From an uncultured Lachnospiraceae bacterium (GTDB lineage: Bacteria; Bacillota; Clostridia; Lachnospirales; Lachnospiraceae), in assembly GCA_902779575.1 (NCBI GenBank), contig CACZBW010000006.1, positions 227,294-291,293 on the forward strand: a stretch of DNA of 64,000 nucleotides, in the 5' to 3' direction. Shown here one piece after another: positions 53,543 through 62,316 of this stretch. Each line of letters starts with the position of its first letter. Positions within the stretch are counted from its first letter, which is position 1. The notes below the pieces were generated by a model that saw only the letters and a program-made list of their open reading frames with translations, was not told the origin of the DNA and searched no databases. A program made the translations under genes and the position numbers.

Positions 53543-54193
53543 TCACGAAGCTCCCGAAAAAGGATCTCCGGCTGCCGGAGCTGTCTTATTCTCCGCTTCT
53601 TTTCTTTGAGCCAGCAGCCAGCCCATAATATGGATTGCCTGCTCAAATTTCCCTTCCGCGATCAGCTCTTCGATTTCCCCGGCCGTATATTTCCGGACAT
53701 TCAGAAACTCCATATCGTCGAGCTTCTGGCCGGAAACCCGCCTGCAGCCGCCGGCTGTAAAAAGATAGGCGTAGTTGTCCGCGAGCGTGGCGTTGGAAGG
53801 AACCGCGAGCAGAAAATGCCAGTCGTCGGAGACATATCCGGTTTCCTCCTGAAGTTCCCGCTTTGCCGCCTTCAGGGCTGCTTCCACATTCTTTCCCGCC
53901 GCATTCCCGTTTCCTGTCCGGTCCGTTTTCTCCACACAGCCTGCGGGAAACTCCGTTGTCACTTTCCGGATCCCCTGACGGAACTGCCTGACGCACAGAT
54001 AATTTCCTTCGGGGTCGGAAGCCACGATGACCACATAATCCCTCCGGCTGTAGCTGTAATATGGCTCATACACGCTCCCGTCCGGAAAGCGGTAGGATGT
54101 CTTCCGGAAATCAATCCACTCATCCTGCACGATATGTTCTGTCTTAAGTTCCTCCCATTCGAGAGGGTCCTTTTTCCTGTTTTCTTCCGTCAT
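53543..54193 (-). CDS. NUDIX hydrolase (ADP-ribose pyrophosphatase-like)
   Basis: A 216-residue NUDIX enzyme that probably hydrolyses ADP-ribose or related nucleotide sugars. EFPAGCVEK is followed by AAKRELQEETGY, the REUxEExGU core of the Nudix box. The first half of the box is stretched by an unusual ~14-residue insert (DRTGNGNAAGKNVE). The N-terminal EHIVQDEWIDFRKTSYRFPDG is typical of the ADP-ribose group. The start at 54193 has no strong competitor. It lies in a row with the histidine phosphatase, both house-cleaning enzymes. Confidence 0.85.
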   Translation of the reverse strand: MTEENRKKDPLEWEELKTEHIVQDEWIDFRKTSYRFPDGSVYEPYYSYSRRDYVVIVASDPEGNYLCVRQFRQGIRKVTTEFPAGCVEKTDRTGNGNAAGKNVEAALKAAKRELQEETGYVSDDWHFLLAVPSNATLADNYAYLFTAGGCRRVSGQKLDDMEFLNVRKYTAGEIEELIAEGKFEQAIHIMGWLLAQRKEAENKTAPAAGDPFSGAS

Positions 54194-54223
54194 TTTACGA
54201 TTCCTCTGCGCATCAGCGCCGTC

Positions 54224-54799
54224 TCACCCCATTTTTTTATAGATCGTCATCTTCACTTCCCGTCCGCGGATACTCACCTTTACTTCATCCGCTATATGGG
54301 TGACAACGGATTTTTCCAGTTCATCCCAGTCCCGGACCGCGCCCTCGCGATTCGCTTCCACGCCGGCCTGAAGGTCTGCCCGGTATGCGTTCATGGACCA
54401 GGAGAGGTCGCTGCTCATGCCTTCCGCGGAAAGATCCATGGGAACCGGCATGCTGTCCAGCGGATCAAAGAAAGCCCGGATTCTGCCCATAATTCCCCTG
54501 GCCGCCTCATTCTTCCCGCTGGTGGAAGCGGCAAGAAGTTTCTCCCGTTTGTCAAAGTCCACATAAGTCACGACCTTAAGGCAGATGCGGAAATCATTTC
54601 CGTCACTCTCAATCCAGAAGCTGCCCTCTGCCTGACCTGTAATGGCACGCATCATTCCGAGGGTTTCTTCCGTCAGAAGTCTTAAGTGAAGCGCGTCCCG
54701 GTGCTCCAGTTCCCTGTACTGCGCCGCTTTATCCGCCTGCAGCAGAGCTTCGTCCATCCTGCCGCCGTCATTCGAAATCACAATTACGTCTGTTTTCAT
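54224..54799 (-). CDS. Conserved-looking hypothetical protein
   Basis: A 191-residue soluble protein starting MKTDVIVISNDGGRMDEALL. It is rich in charged helices and has a central EGSFWIESDGNDFRICLKV strand pair and the stretch REKLLAASTSGKNEAARG. No signal peptide or membrane segment. Some features (helix with LTEETLGMMRAIT, then strands) recall the histidine-kinase-like fold of anti-sigma proteins, but the ATP-binding boxes are not visible, so I do not assign a function. The ATG at 54799 is preceded by GGAGGCGGAAGGA. It is directly upstream of the NUDIX gene. Confidence 0.6.
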   Translation of the reverse strand: MKTDVIVISNDGGRMDEALLQADKAAQYRELEHRDALHLRLLTEETLGMMRAITGQAEGSFWIESDGNDFRICLKVVTYVDFDKREKLLAASTSGKNEAARGIMGRIRAFFDPLDSMPVPMDLSAEGMSSDLSWSMNAYRADLQAGVEANREGAVRDWDELEKSVVTHIADEVKVSIRGREVKMTIYKKMG

Positions 54800-54960
54800 T
54801 CCTTCCGCCTCCAAACAAAGGATGAAGAGGATCACCAGGACCCTCCATCCGGAAATAGATCTTTTTCTGTACTTCTACACGATACCACATTTGCGGAAAC
54901 TGCTCCACTGCCTTTTTAGCCCGCCTTTATACAGCGCGCCGGTTCTGCCGGCAGGCATGG

Positions 54961-54989
54961 AAAAAGCCGGAACCTTTTCAGGTCCCGGC
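54961..54989 (-). terminator. Intrinsic terminator after the ECF operon
   Basis: On the minus strand GCCGGGACCT, loop GAAA, AGGTTCCGGC, then TTTTT: a 10 bp stem with one G-T pair, about 30 bp past the DUF4097 stop. Confidence 0.92.
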
Positions 54990-55019
54990 GAATCCATTCC
55001 GCCCCCGTAAAACGCGCAT

Positions 55020-55922
55020 TTACTGCCCGATGCTCTGTTTTTCAAGAATGTTCACATTTCCGGCGGAGATATCAATATCCAGTTTTGCCTTGCCTTCCCC
55101 GAAGATATATGTTTTTCCCTGCTTCTGGAAAGGAATGTCACTGTTCAGGCTGCCGGCGGAGATATCGGCTTTCATTTTGAAATTCGCGTCGGAAGGCAGT
55201 TTCAGCTCCAGGCTCCCCGCGCTGATATCGATCTCTCCGGAATCAAAGGACGTCAGCTCTCCTTTTACAGACCCGGCAGAGACATCAATGTCCATGCTGC
55301 CGATCCCGGCAGCGCTGAACTCCACGCCGCCTGCGGAACTGTCTATTTCAAGTTTTTCGATCTCGCCGGCTTCCAGACTGATATCGCCGGCGGAAAAATC
55401 AAGATCCATCGTCTTTACCGGATCCTCCGTGCGGATCACGGCGTCTCCGGCAGAGCAGTCCATCTCCAGATACTCTGCACTGACTGCGGTATTCACATCT
55501 CCCGCGGAGGAGTCAATCTCAAGCTTCTCCAGTCTGCTGTCTTCCGGCAGGGTTACGGTAAGATGCTTGTTCAGACTCTTCCCGAAATGGAAAAAGCTTT
55601 TCACGGAAGAATACTTAATGTAAAGCGTCGACCCGCTCAGATACCAGCAGAGCCTTTCCTCCTCGGGAATCTCTTTTTCTGAACTTTCCTCAATCAGAAG
55701 AGAGCTGCCTTCCCCGCAGATTACATCAATATCCCCTGCCGACCAGTCGATGCAGACAGCGCTGACCGCATCCTCTATCACGGCGTTTCCCTTCTCCCAG
55801 CTGCGGACGTCCGGAAGGCCCTTGATATCCTTCCATGCCGCGGATACCGGACGCGCAAGGCTGACCGCGCCGATCGAAAGAGCAATCATTCCAAAAACTG
55901 CCGCTGTAAGATTCTTCTTCAT
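55020..55922 (-). CDS. DUF4097 beta-repeat exported protein
   Basis: A 300-residue protein with a signal peptide (first ~30 residues). It is built of repeated strands of the type LEIDSSAGDVN, MDLDFSAGDIS, MDIDVSAGSVKG and IDISAGSLELK, at least eight turns of the D-x-S-A-G pattern. This is the DUF4097 right-handed beta-helix-like fold, often paired with anti-sigma or PspC-type envelope stress systems. It likely acts outside the membrane. Its ATG overlaps the anti-sigma stop (AATGA), and GGAGG lies upstream. It is the third gene of the ECF operon, so probably under its control. Confidence 0.85.
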   Translation of the reverse strand: MKKNLTAAVFGMIALSIGAVSLARPVSAAWKDIKGLPDVRSWEKGNAVIEDAVSAVCIDWSAGDIDVICGEGSSLLIEESSEKEIPEEERLCWYLSGSTLYIKYSSVKSFFHFGKSLNKHLTVTLPEDSRLEKLEIDSSAGDVNTAVSAEYLEMDCSAGDAVIRTEDPVKTMDLDFSAGDISLEAGEIEKLEIDSSAGGVEFSAAGIGSMDIDVSAGSVKGELTSFDSGEIDISAGSLELKLPSDANFKMKADISAGSLNSDIPFQKQGKTYIFGEGKAKLDIDISAGNVNILEKQSIGQ

Positions 55923-56887
55923 TTTTTCTTCCTCCCTGTAAAAGATGAGCAGATAAATATGATTCCCAGAACACACCCTGAAAGCAGGATGGTCCATTTC
56001 ACATTGCCGTCAATTGTTTTATGATTCCAGGATCCCGGTGAAAATACCGGCCAGGCCTGCCTGTATCCGGTGAGCGCCAGCATGAGCTTGTCCGCCGCAA
56101 ACAGAAAGCCTCCTGAAAGGATCAGGCAGACGCCTGCCCTGAATCTGCTGTTATAAGGCAGATAGCGGATAATGGCAAACAGAAGCCAGAAAAAGATCAG
56201 AAGCGGCGCCGAGACCGCCAGTGCGGTCGGTCCGTAAGCCGGATCCTTCACATATATGCCTATGCAGATCATCATGAGCAGATACAGCACGGTCACCGCC
56301 GCCATATAGATCAGTCCTTTCCGCTCTCCTACATACGCCTGCAGCGCCCTGCTGCGGAGCGCAAACGGCAGAAAGAGTACGCTTAATCCGAAGAGTACGG
56401 CGGACGAGGCGACAAAAAACCAGTTTCCGCGGGTATAGATACAGCAGACGGCGAGCAGCAGAATCAGGCTGCCAGTTCCAAGTCCGAGTGTCCAGAGCCC
56501 TTTCTGATCCGGTACCAGCAGCGGCGTGACCGTCAGCGACGCCGTAAACAGCAGCGCAGCCAGGACGATGAAAAACCAGCTCAGACTCCTGCCGACTGCA
56601 AGATTGACAATTAGGCAGATCAGCACCGGAACCGAAAAGATAACGGAAAGAATCATCCCTACCAGAGCGGACCTTCGTTTGAAATAGCTTCTCTGATGAC
56701 CGATCACATCGGTTCTCTCCTGTTCCAGCTGTTTTTCCAGACCGGAATCCTGCATCTGCTTAAGAAGCTTCGTGCAGTCCGGGCAGCCGGACAGATGTTC
56801 GCGGATCATTTCCCTGCTTGTTTCGCTGCATACATCATCGATGTACAGCGGAAGGAGATCCTGTACGATCTCACAGTTCTTATTCAT
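55919..56887 (-). CDS. Zinc-finger anti-sigma factor-like membrane protein
   Basis: A 322-residue protein. The N-terminus has C5, C20 and the ZAS-type H31-x3-C35-x2-C38 cluster (EHLSGCPDCTK), the sigma-binding zinc domain of anti-sigma factors. After a coiled segment come about eight hydrophobic segments (from residue ~75 to the end), more than the single helix of classical anti-sigmas, so it may itself sense the envelope. The start at 56887 overlaps the sigma gene end by 8 bp and has GGGAG upstream. The gene order sigma, anti-sigma, DUF4097 supports the role. Confidence 0.82.
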   Translation of the reverse strand: MNKNCEIVQDLLPLYIDDVCSETSREMIREHLSGCPDCTKLLKQMQDSGLEKQLEQERTDVIGHQRSYFKRRSALVGMILSVIFSVPVLICLIVNLAVGRSLSWFFIVLAALLFTASLTVTPLLVPDQKGLWTLGLGTGSLILLLAVCCIYTRGNWFFVASSAVLFGLSVLFLPFALRSRALQAYVGERKGLIYMAAVTVLYLLMMICIGIYVKDPAYGPTALAVSAPLLIFFWLLFAIIRYLPYNSRFRAGVCLILSGGFLFAADKLMLALTGYRQAWPVFSPGSWNHKTIDGNVKWTILLSGCVLGIIFICSSFTGRKKK

Positions 56888-57371
56888 TCTTTTCTCCCAT
56901 CCTTTCCAGAATTTTCGCTTTTGACCTGTGGAAGGTGACTCTTGCCCAGCTCTCTGTCTTTCCGAAGATCCGGCCGATTTCCCGGAAAGACAGTTCGCCG
57001 AATACCCGCATTTCAAACACTTCCCGATAAGGCTCCTCCATCCTGTGCAGTATCGTATGAATCTGCAGGGACATCTCCCTGTCCGATACCGCGGATTCCA
57101 GGCTTTTCCCGGAATCCATCTCTTCAGGCATTTCTCTGAAGCGCTTCTTCCTGCGGCTCTCGTCGACGAAAAGGTTCCTGGCGATGGCGCACAGCCAGGT
57201 AAATTCCCCCGATTCGCCCCGGAAAGCCGTTCTTTCAGACAGCAGAGCCCGGTAAAATGTTTCCTGCGTGATCTCTTCCGCGAGACTGCTGTTCCCGGCA
57301 AGGGTCATGATGAAGGAATATACGCGCATATAATATGTTTCATACATCTTTTCACACAGGATCTTGTCCAC
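56880..57371 (-). CDS. ECF-type RNA polymerase sigma factor
   Basis: A 163-residue sigma-70 of the extracytoplasmic-function class. Region 2 spans YMRVYSFIMTLAGNSSLAEE to WLCAIARNLFVDESRRKKR. Region 4 is the helix-turn-helix MEEPYREVFEMRVFGELSFREIG..TESWARVTFHRSKAKIL. The start is GTG at 57371, with GGCGG-like purines upstream. An ECF-type promoter (57406-57434) lies 35 nt before the start, so it probably drives its own operon. The anti-sigma gene overlaps its end. Confidence 0.92.
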   Translation of the reverse strand: MDKILCEKMYETYYMRVYSFIMTLAGNSSLAEEITQETFYRALLSERTAFRGESGEFTWLCAIARNLFVDESRRKKRFREMPEEMDSGKSLESAVSDREMSLQIHTILHRMEEPYREVFEMRVFGELSFREIGRIFGKTESWARVTFHRSKAKILERMGEKNE

Positions 57372-57405
57372 TTTTTTGTCACCGCCTTTCTTTCAGATCC
57401 ACAGG

Positions 57406-57434
57406 TTAGACGCAGGGAAAACGATTTCGTTACA
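57406..57434 (-). promoter_or_regulatory. ECF-type autoregulatory promoter
   Basis: On the minus strand TGTAACG (57428-57434), 15 nt, CGTCTAA (57406-57412). This is unlike the sigma-A boxes elsewhere but matches the AAC/CGTC pattern of ECF promoters. It lies immediately upstream of the sigma gene. Confidence 0.75.
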
Positions 57435-57453
57435 GAAAAAATAAAAAAATTTC

Positions 57454-57494
57454 AAAAAAAGACAGCGCGCAGCAAAAGCTGCAGATCCGCTGTC
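57454..57494 (-). terminator. Intrinsic terminator after the GH125 gene
   Basis: Outer arms GACAGCG/CGCTGTC enclose an inner CAGC-TTTT-GCTG hairpin, followed by TTTTTTT on the minus strand, 55 bp past the GH125 stop and just before the ECF promoter. Confidence 0.9.
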
Positions 57495-57548
57495 CTCCCG
57501 GAAATGTGCACAGCTGCCGTTCATGGTTCCGCCAGGACGGAATTGATT

Positions 57549-58835
57549 CTACAGTTCCACCCGCACCCCGCATAAATCCAGCAGAAACTCACAGAAGAGG
57601 GAATTCGCCCAGGAGAACCAGGGTCTGGTGTATCTTTCAGGGTTATCCATATCGATGCCCTCGTGCATCATGCCCGTTCCGGCGTCGCTTCCAAGGAGCA
57701 TGTCCAGAATTTCTTTCTTCTCGGATGGATCCTGTGCGGTAAGGCCCTGCATGCAGAGCGCCATCGGCCAGACGACATAGCAGCCGGGCGTGTGCGGGCT
57801 TCCGATCCCCTTCAGTACCTTCCCGGAATAGTAATAGGGATTCCGGTCAGAGAGCATCCATTTTCTTGTGCTCAGGTAAGCCGGGTCCGTCTTCTCACAC
57901 CAGCCGATATAAGGCAGGGAAATCAGGCTCGGCAGCCCGGCGTCGTCCATCACATTGTACTGACCGAAGCCGTCCACTTCATAGGCAAAGATTTTCTCCT
58001 CAAGCCCCGGCAGGCAGGCGTATTTCCGGATCGCCGCGTCCACTTCATCCGCAAGCGCGCCGGCTTCCTTCGCAAGTCCGCCGTCCCGGTACAGCTCTTC
58101 GGCAATCCGGGCGATATTCCGGAGAATGACGCAGGCAAGCATATTCGAAGGAATCAGGTAGCCGTAGGCGCAGGCATCGTCGCTCGGGCGGAAAGCCGAC
58201 CAGATCAGGCCGGTATTCCCCTTTACCAGGGCCCCTTTCCCGCCTCTGGACAGTGTGTCGGTATAGACACAGTTCTCCCTCTCAAATGTATAGGGAGAAT
58301 TGTTCTCGTGGTCCTGCTCCGTCCGGAAAAGCTTCAGAATCAGCCTCACCGCATCCAGCCAGCGCTGGTTGAACTGCCTGCTGCAGCCGGTATTCTTCCA
58401 GATCAGATATGACAGCTGAACCGGAAAACACAGGGAATCAAGTTCATACTTTCGCTCCCACAGATACGGCTTCATGTCCGTCCTGTCCATGCAGAAAAAG
58501 GAACGGCCGTCGTCATTGAATGCGTTGGCATAAGGGTCATAAAGAATGCACTCCATCTGCCTGTCCACAAGCTTTACCAGGATCTCCAGAATCTTCGGGT
58601 CACTGCGGGCAAACAGAATAAAGGGCCTGAGCTGGCAGGCGGAATCCCTCAGCCACATGGCCGGAATATCACCCGTAATCACAAACACAGATCCGTCCGG
58701 CCTGATCCGGATCGTTTTCTCAAGGGTATCGCGCATGCAGTTTGTAAACATATCCGCCAGCCTGCTGTATTCCGGAAATGATCTTCGGATCAGTTCCGCG
58801 GCGTCCTGCAGGCTGAAGTTCTTTCCCTTTTCCAT
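57549..58835 (-). CDS. GH125 exo-alpha-1,6-mannosidase
   Basis: A 428-residue inverting glycosidase of family GH125, which removes terminal alpha-1,6-linked mannose, for example from host or yeast N-glycans. The (alpha/alpha)6 barrel signature VFVITGDIPAMWLRDSACQ is near 52-70, LIWSAFRPSDDACAYGYLIPSNM near 213 and MDDAGLPSLISLPYIGW near 300. No signal peptide, so it acts inside on imported glycans. It precedes the ECF operon and follows the M13 peptidase by 23 bp. No mannose transporter is in the window. Confidence 0.92.
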   Translation of the reverse strand: MEKGKNFSLQDAAELIRRSFPEYSRLADMFTNCMRDTLEKTIRIRPDGSVFVITGDIPAMWLRDSACQLRPFILFARSDPKILEILVKLVDRQMECILYDPYANAFNDDGRSFFCMDRTDMKPYLWERKYELDSLCFPVQLSYLIWKNTGCSRQFNQRWLDAVRLILKLFRTEQDHENNSPYTFERENCVYTDTLSRGGKGALVKGNTGLIWSAFRPSDDACAYGYLIPSNMLACVILRNIARIAEELYRDGGLAKEAGALADEVDAAIRKYACLPGLEEKIFAYEVDGFGQYNVMDDAGLPSLISLPYIGWCEKTDPAYLSTRKWMLSDRNPYYYSGKVLKGIGSPHTPGCYVVWPMALCMQGLTAQDPSEKKEILDMLLGSDAGTGMMHEGIDMDNPERYTRPWFSWANSLFCEFLLDLCGVRVEL

Positions 58836-58857
58836 CCGCTTTCCTCCGCTTTTTCTT

Positions 58858-61368
58858 TCATTCCCCGGCAGGTCCTCTCTCCCAGATCGAAATCCGGTCC
58901 TCCGGCGCCAGATACATCAGGTCTCCTTCTTTCACTCCGTAAGTATCAAGAAATTCATCAAACTGCTGCACCGTCACGTTGATTCGCAGGTGGCTGAGCG
59001 GATGTGAATCATAGAGATCTCCTGCCTCCCAGTTCAGGGTCGACTGCTTCACCCACAGCTGCGCATGTGAGCGGAAAAAGCGGTCGTAATCAAAATCCGG
59101 ATCCTTCTTCGCTATCTCAAGGCAGATGGCAAGACCGCCGATATCCGCCGCAGCCTCCCCCCACTCGATCTCTCCGGGACAGGAGGCGTTCGGAAACGGA
59201 TGGATTCTGTCGAAATAATCCGCTATCTTCCGGGCCCGTTCCATGAACGTGTCATAATCCTCCTCCGGCAGCCAGCCGCTTATAGAATCGTCGGATACCG
59301 GCAGATTGCCGTTCATATCATACCGGATCCCGGTTGGATCAAAACCATGGGTCAGTTCATGACCGATTATCTCCCCGAGTTTCGCCAGTTTTTCCTCTGA
59401 GGGCATATCCGCACGGTAAGTAGAATCCGTCACATAGCCGGCAAAGACAAAAAACTGATTAAAGGTTCCGTAGTAGAATGCATTCGTCTGGCTGCTCGCG
59501 ATCTCCCTGCGCAGGTCATACCGCCACTCGCTCTTCTCCCTGGCCCTGCCGGCAAAAGAAAGATTATGTTTCAGAGTACTGACGGTAAGCCTGGCAAAAG
59601 CATCCAGGAAGGAGCCTTCGGGATCAACTTCCAGATAGGAGGTATCGATCAGCTCATCAGGGGCGAGGATGCAGAAGCTCATATTATCCAGTTTGGCCTG
59701 CGCTGCCCGCTTCCCTTCCCCGGAGAGCCAGTCCTGTCCGAGCAGGATCTCCCGGAAGGTATCCCTGATTTCCTTCGTAAGTTCTGTCAGTTCAGCACGG
59801 ACATCCGGATCCACAAAATAGGTCATATAGGCGTTTTCTTCCGCGACGCCCATCAGCTCCCTGGGGCTGAGCACCTCCCCCGCGTATCCCTCGTTCAGCT
59901 GTTCTGTGAACGCTTCCTCCGAAAGCTCTCCGTTCTCTTCATATCCATTACAGATCTTCATCGCTTCAAGATCCAGGTATGCGCACGCATCCCGGGCAGT
60001 ATGCGCGATCAGATAAGATCTGAGCATGGACAGGTTCTCTTCCGTGTAAAGTTCATCCAGTTTGCGCAGGTAAGCGGGATAAACAATACTGACCCTCCCG
60101 CTGTTCACTCCGCAGGCTTCAAGGAGCTGTCCCAGCGGAAAATTACTGCAAAACTTTACTGCCTCATCAAAAGGCAGAATCAGGTCCGGCTCCTCTTCTT
60201 CACCTTCCTGCGGCCATGCGCAGGGAAGGAGCTGATCCTCCATCCCGCGGCATTCCCTCAGGATCCTCTGAACTTCTTCATCCGGATATCCCGCCCTGCG
60301 CAGGACATGTCCGGCCTGGGACTCAAAATCCGATCTTGTCTCTTCGATCTCTTCCTCGGGCAGCCTCTGAAAATCCCGCGGCAGGATGGAAAAAGAATCC
60401 TCCCGGATCTGGACGATCCAGTCGGCTGTATCTTTCAGATCAAGCGTGACAGAGAGATCCGCCATTCTGCAGAAGGGATTCTCTTCCGGATCTGTCAGAT
60501 ACCCGGTCAGTTCAGGCAGGGAGCTGATCCCGCGGAAGCTGTCCAGGTACTTCCGGACGGGTTCAACCCCTTCCGCGTTCCGCTTCTCCCAGTCTGTGGC
60601 CAGATCCAGATAAGCCCGGACCCGCCGGATATCCTCCCCCTGATAGGTTTCCCGGTCCTCGAGCATTCTTCTTTTGCTGCGGGAAACAGTTTCCTCCAGA
60701 TCCGCCGTCGGACTGCTGATTTCTCCCTGGGAATGGACACGGGTTTCTTTCAGCCAGTCATAATTGGCCGAGAGGTAGAAATCGTTCTCCTCACCCGGAT
60801 TCCCCGTCTGCTGCGCCACCCCGACTACCGTTCCGTCAGGCCACTGTCCGGAATCAACCCACAGCAGCTCATCCCAGTGATTCTCCGGATCCTTCATGAA
60901 CGCTTCCAGACCGCTCCCGGTCAGAACCTCCGCCCTGACAGCGCTCTTAGTGTTCTCCTCATAGCGATAAAGCAGCAGCGGCCTGCCCGTCTCATCTTCC
61001 TGCCGGATCAGCAGAAGCGTGGATTCCTCCCCGTCCGGGCTGCACAGGGTATAGCTCAGGCCGTCCCGGAAGGCACATTCCCGGACCCCCGTCAGATACA
61101 GGATTTCCTCAGGATTGTAATCATATCCTCCGTCCACTGACTGCTCCGCGTCATCGATTTCCGTCCCGGCCGCGGCTGCTCCCGCAGCACCTGCGGCTTC
61201 CGCCTCTGTCTCAATTTCCTCAAAGCCGGCGTTCTCCGCCTCTGTTCCTGCTGCCGCAATCCTGCTGATTTCGACTTCGGTGCCGGGGATCTCCTCCGCC
61301 CCCGCCGGCAGAGAATAAGCGAAAACAGCGGATACAAGAAGCAGGTAAGCAAACCTTCTTTTATTCAC
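58858..61368 (-). CDS. M13-family (neprilysin-like) metallopeptidase, exported
   Basis: An 836-residue zinc endopeptidase. A signal peptide (to about PAGA, residue 24) is followed by an Ala/Glu-rich spacer (25-75) and a lead domain. The peptidase_M13 N- and C-parts come after. The zinc site HELTH lies in IIGHELTHGFDPTG near 676, with the third ligand in WGEAAADIGGLA near 735. The substrate-binding NAFYYGTFNQFFVFAG is also present. It probably acts on extracellular peptides. It lies 23 bp upstream of GH125, both suited to host glycoprotein use. Confidence 0.92.
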   Translation of the reverse strand: MNKRRFAYLLLVSAVFAYSLPAGAEEIPGTEVEISRIAAAGTEAENAGFEEIETEAEAAGAAGAAAAGTEIDDAEQSVDGGYDYNPEEILYLTGVRECAFRDGLSYTLCSPDGEESTLLLIRQEDETGRPLLLYRYEENTKSAVRAEVLTGSGLEAFMKDPENHWDELLWVDSGQWPDGTVVGVAQQTGNPGEENDFYLSANYDWLKETRVHSQGEISSPTADLEETVSRSKRRMLEDRETYQGEDIRRVRAYLDLATDWEKRNAEGVEPVRKYLDSFRGISSLPELTGYLTDPEENPFCRMADLSVTLDLKDTADWIVQIREDSFSILPRDFQRLPEEEIEETRSDFESQAGHVLRRAGYPDEEVQRILRECRGMEDQLLPCAWPQEGEEEEPDLILPFDEAVKFCSNFPLGQLLEACGVNSGRVSIVYPAYLRKLDELYTEENLSMLRSYLIAHTARDACAYLDLEAMKICNGYEENGELSEEAFTEQLNEGYAGEVLSPRELMGVAEENAYMTYFVDPDVRAELTELTKEIRDTFREILLGQDWLSGEGKRAAQAKLDNMSFCILAPDELIDTSYLEVDPEGSFLDAFARLTVSTLKHNLSFAGRAREKSEWRYDLRREIASSQTNAFYYGTFNQFFVFAGYVTDSTYRADMPSEEKLAKLGEIIGHELTHGFDPTGIRYDMNGNLPVSDDSISGWLPEEDYDTFMERARKIADYFDRIHPFPNASCPGEIEWGEAAADIGGLAICLEIAKKDPDFDYDRFFRSHAQLWVKQSTLNWEAGDLYDSHPLSHLRINVTVQQFDEFLDTYGVKEGDLMYLAPEDRISIWERGPAGE

Positions 61369-61386
61369 AGTCCACTCTCCTTCTGT

Positions 61387-62313
61387 TTAAGGATCCATTC
61401 TTCTGAGCACATTTGCAAGCAGAGCGCCTGAAATGTTATGCCAGACGGAAAACAGGGCGCCCGGAACCGTTGCCATCGCCAGATCCGGAAACGCGCTTCC
61501 GGCAAGAGACGAGGCAAGTCCGGAGTTCTGCATCCCGATCTCTATGGCCAGTGCCTTCTTTTTTGCCACCGGAAGCTTCAGCGTCAGTCCCAGCAGAAAT
61601 CCGGCTGCATATCCGAGTATATTATGCAGGATAACTACAATAAAAACGACAGCTCCTGTCTGAAAAATCCGTTCGGAATTATGGGATACAACAGCAGCAA
61701 CGATCAGGGTGATCGCCGTCACCGAGACAAGCGGCAGCAGCTCCGATACCCGTTCCTTATGTTCCCCCGCGATCCTGTTTATAATTAAGCCAAGCAGGAT
61801 GGGAACAATAACCACCCTGATAATCGAAAAAAACATCCCTGCGGCATCTACTCTGACGGTTGTCCGGAGGAGCAGATATGTAATTGCCGGCGTGAGGACA
61901 GGAGACAGCAGGGTATTGACGCTCGTCATCCCCACAGAAAGCGGCACATCTCCCCCGCTCAGGTAAGTCATCACATTGCTCGCTGTCCCCCCCGGGCATG
62001 TTCCGACAAGAATCACGCCGGCCAGGAGACCTTCTTCCAGGCCAAAAACCCTGCCCAGCCCGAAAGCCAGCAGAGGCATAATGGTAAACTGCGCAAGGCA
62101 GCCGGTCACAATATTCTTCGGCTGTTTGAATACAATTACAAAATCCTCAGGTCTGAGCGTCAGGCCCATGCCGAACATTACGAGCATCAGAAGGTAATTA
62201 ATCCACGAAGTCCGGATCCAGAGGCAGCTTCCGGGGACAAACAGCGCAAGGGCTGCCACCGCCAGCACGATGACAGCCATATACTTTCCGACAAATTCAC
62301 TGATTCTCTTCAT
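61387..62313 (-). CDS. Bile acid:sodium symporter (BASS) family transporter
   Basis: A 308-residue membrane protein with nine or ten segments. Typical BASS patches are MFGMGLTLRPEDF near 45, LVGTCPGGTASNVMTYLSGGDV near 103 and AIEIGMQNSGLASSLA near 258. Members carry bile acids, pantothenate or other organic acids with sodium; substrate unknown. It starts 3 bp after the hydrolase stop, so the two are coupled. The M13 peptidase follows by 18 bp, making a four-gene row with GH125. Confidence 0.9.
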   Translation of the reverse strand: MKRISEFVGKYMAVIVLAVAALALFVPGSCLWIRTSWINYLLMLVMFGMGLTLRPEDFVIVFKQPKNIVTGCLAQFTIMPLLAFGLGRVFGLEEGLLAGVILVGTCPGGTASNVMTYLSGGDVPLSVGMTSVNTLLSPVLTPAITYLLLRTTVRVDAAGMFFSIIRVVIVPILLGLIINRIAGEHKERVSELLPLVSVTAITLIVAAVVSHNSERIFQTGAVVFIVVILHNILGYAAGFLLGLTLKLPVAKKKALAIEIGMQNSGLASSLAGSAFPDLAMATVPGALFSVWHNISGALLANVLRRMDP

Positions 62314-62316
62314 TAT

